From positions 1 through 7,064 of the forward strand of contig CAXBRK010000107.1 of NCBI GenBank assembly GCA_963978155.1: DNA of 7,064 bases, in the 5' to 3' direction. Both the position numbers and the translations under genes were made by a program. Shown one piece after another: positions 5,991 to 7,064 of the stretch. The notes under the pieces are model-generated. The model saw only the letters and a list, made by a program, of their open reading frames with translations. It was not told the origin of the DNA and made no database searches. Each line of letters starts with the position of its first letter. Within the stretch, counting starts at the first letter, position 1. The stretch is from UBA8653 sp963978155 (GTDB taxonomy: Bacteria; Planctomycetota; Phycisphaerae; Phycisphaerales; SM1A02).

Positions 5991-7064
5991 ATGCACGATT
6001 CGCCCCCACACGTCCCGTTTGTCCGAAAGTTGGCCCGATTTGCGGTCGTTCTGGCGGTTCTGATCGCCGGTCCGGGCTCATTCATCATGCTGGTCAGGTC
6101 TGCCCCAGACCCTTCAGAAGCCATCGTGGAAGTGCCACCGGTCGCCTTGGAGGTGTATCCACTCTCGGAGGTTCTTATTCCTCGACAAGCCTCTGCGTTT
6201 GGGCGGGTTCGACCGCTGGATCGCATCGAACAGAGCGCGGAAGTCGCGGGTCCTGTGGTGTGGCGGGCCGACCTTGACAATGGCGATTCGGTGCAGGATG
6301 GACAGCCCTTGCTTCGCATCGATCCGGCTCCGTTCCAAGCACGCTTGGCCGCCGCCAAAGCCGCCGTGCAATCTGCGGAAGCGGCCGTTGGGGACCTTGA
6401 AGAAGAATCGAAGGGCCTTCGTGACCGTCGGCCTGGTTTGGCCTCCCAACTCGAAGCGGTGACCCGAGAAGCCGATCGACTCCGCCGGGCGGTGGATTCT
6501 GGGGCGGTTGGCTCCAGCGCGTTCGACCAAGCCGAAGCCGCCCGACTTCAGGCCGAAGATGCTCTCCCCCAGCTTGATCTTGCCGTGCGGCGTATCGAGA
6601 CCCGCCGTGCCGTGCTCCGCGCTCAAAAGGCCTCTGCACTCGCTGCCCAAGCCGAGGCCCAAGACCAGCGCGACCGCTGCGAAATCACTTCGGCCCTTGA
6701 TGGCCAACTTGACGGGTTTGAGGTGGAACTCGGGGAACGGGTCGCGGCAGGCCAGATCATTGCTTCGGTGACCGGGCAAACTGATGTGGAGTTGGAATTG
6801 ACGATTCCAGCATCCATGTTCGGAACCGTCGCCGTGGGCGACAGCGTGACGCTGCGACGCACGGGCAGTGCGACCAGTCGCACCGTCTCTATTGACCGCA
6901 TCGCACCTGCCGCCGACCCAAGTGGCCGCACCTTCCAGGCTTGGGTCGAAGCCAAAGCCGACCAGATGCTGCTTCCCGGCGTCTTCGTCGAAGCCACGGT
7001 CTCGGCCGGAGCGCCAACCTCAGCCGTGGTCGCACCCCGCAGTGCTTTGTTGGGCGAGGCTCTT
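5991..7064 (+). CDS. HlyD/RND-type periplasmic adaptor (membrane-fusion protein), 3' end outside window
   Basis: The frame is open to the last base (358 codons seen). Such adaptors bridge an inner-membrane transporter and an outer-membrane channel in tripartite efflux or secretion. A membrane anchor lies at about 16-35 after a basic stretch (VRKLARF). The first half of the lipoyl-like domain (about 79-112) contains AGPVVWRADLDNGDSVQDGQ. A long Ala/Glu/Arg-rich coiled-coil hairpin runs from about 113 to 228, with the turn near DSGAVGSSAFDQ (169-180). The second lipoyl half includes LDGQLDGFEVELGERVAAGQ (236-255). A beta-barrel domain starts with VELELTIPASMFG (266-278), and AVVAPRSALLG (345-355) opens the membrane-proximal part. 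Start choice is uncertain: in-frame ATGs at 5964 and 5973 would add 9 or 6 residues, and none has a strong ribosome binding site. The substrate is unknown; a transporter gene probably follows. Confidence 0.9.
   Translation, partial: MHDSPPHVPFVRKLARFAVVLAVLIAGPGSFIMLVRSAPDPSEAIVEVPPVALEVYPLSEVLIPRQASAFGRVRPLDRIEQSAEVAGPVVWRADLDNGDSVQDGQPLLRIDPAPFQARLAAAKAAVQSAEAAVGDLEEESKGLRDRRPGLASQLEAVTREADRLRRAVDSGAVGSSAFDQAEAARLQAEDALPQLDLAVRRIETRRAVLRAQKASALAAQAEAQDQRDRCEITSALDGQLDGFEVELGERVAAGQIIASVTGQTDVELELTIPASMFGTVAVGDSVTLRRTGSATSRTVSIDRIAPAADPSGRTFQAWVEAKADQMLLPGVFVEATVSAGAPTSAVVAPRSALLGEAL

Noticed and set aside
6114..6779. A 221-codon minus-strand frame inside the adaptor gene.
   Set aside because: Codon-aligned antisense of the HlyD-type frame; the plus-strand product has clear lipoyl, coiled-coil and barrel segments.

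Overview
The window looks like chromosomal DNA of a GC-rich bacterium, most plausibly a planctomycete (Planctomycetota). The evidence is indirect: a sulfotransferase of the kind often fused to TPR repeats in that phylum, weak or absent ribosome binding sites at several starts, a tRNA gene with no encoded CCA, and a 7TM-HD phosphohydrolase coupled to gatCA. No rRNA or phylum-specific marker is present, so this is a moderate-to-low confidence guess.

Layout from left to right. The 3' part of a sulfotransferase gene (1-774, +) is cut by the window edge and is clearly poorer in GC than everything else. A tRNA-Gly(GCC) gene follows on the minus strand (808-879), with its own recognisable promoter in the gap before mutY. 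mutY (977-2026, +) encodes the A/G-mismatch adenine glycosylase. It runs tail to tail into a minus-strand operon read right to left: gatC (5636-5935), gatA (4197-5639) and a 7TM-HD (PgpH/YqfF-like) cyclic-dinucleotide phosphodiesterase gene (1990-4200). These three genes are joined by 4-nt ATGA and GTGA stop/start overlaps. Divergent from gatC, a HlyD/RND-type membrane-fusion protein gene (5991-7064, +) runs off the right edge.

Functionally this is mostly housekeeping. GatC and GatA are two of the three subunits of the amidotransferase that completes Gln-tRNA(Gln) and/or Asn-tRNA(Asn); gatB is not in the window. The membrane HD protein probably degrades c-di-AMP and is translationally coupled to gatA. 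MutY protects against 8-oxoguanine mutagenesis. The adaptor begins what is probably an efflux operon outside the window.

I see no CRISPR array, insertion sequence, phage gene, toxin-antitoxin pair or other defence module, and no convincing undescribed system. The points worth a second look are the gatC-gatA-HD-phosphodiesterase coupling, the 37-bp convergent overlap with two acidic/serine-rich tails, the composition break at the tRNA gene, and the compact intergenic regulatory regions. No gene-free stretch exceeds 300 bases.
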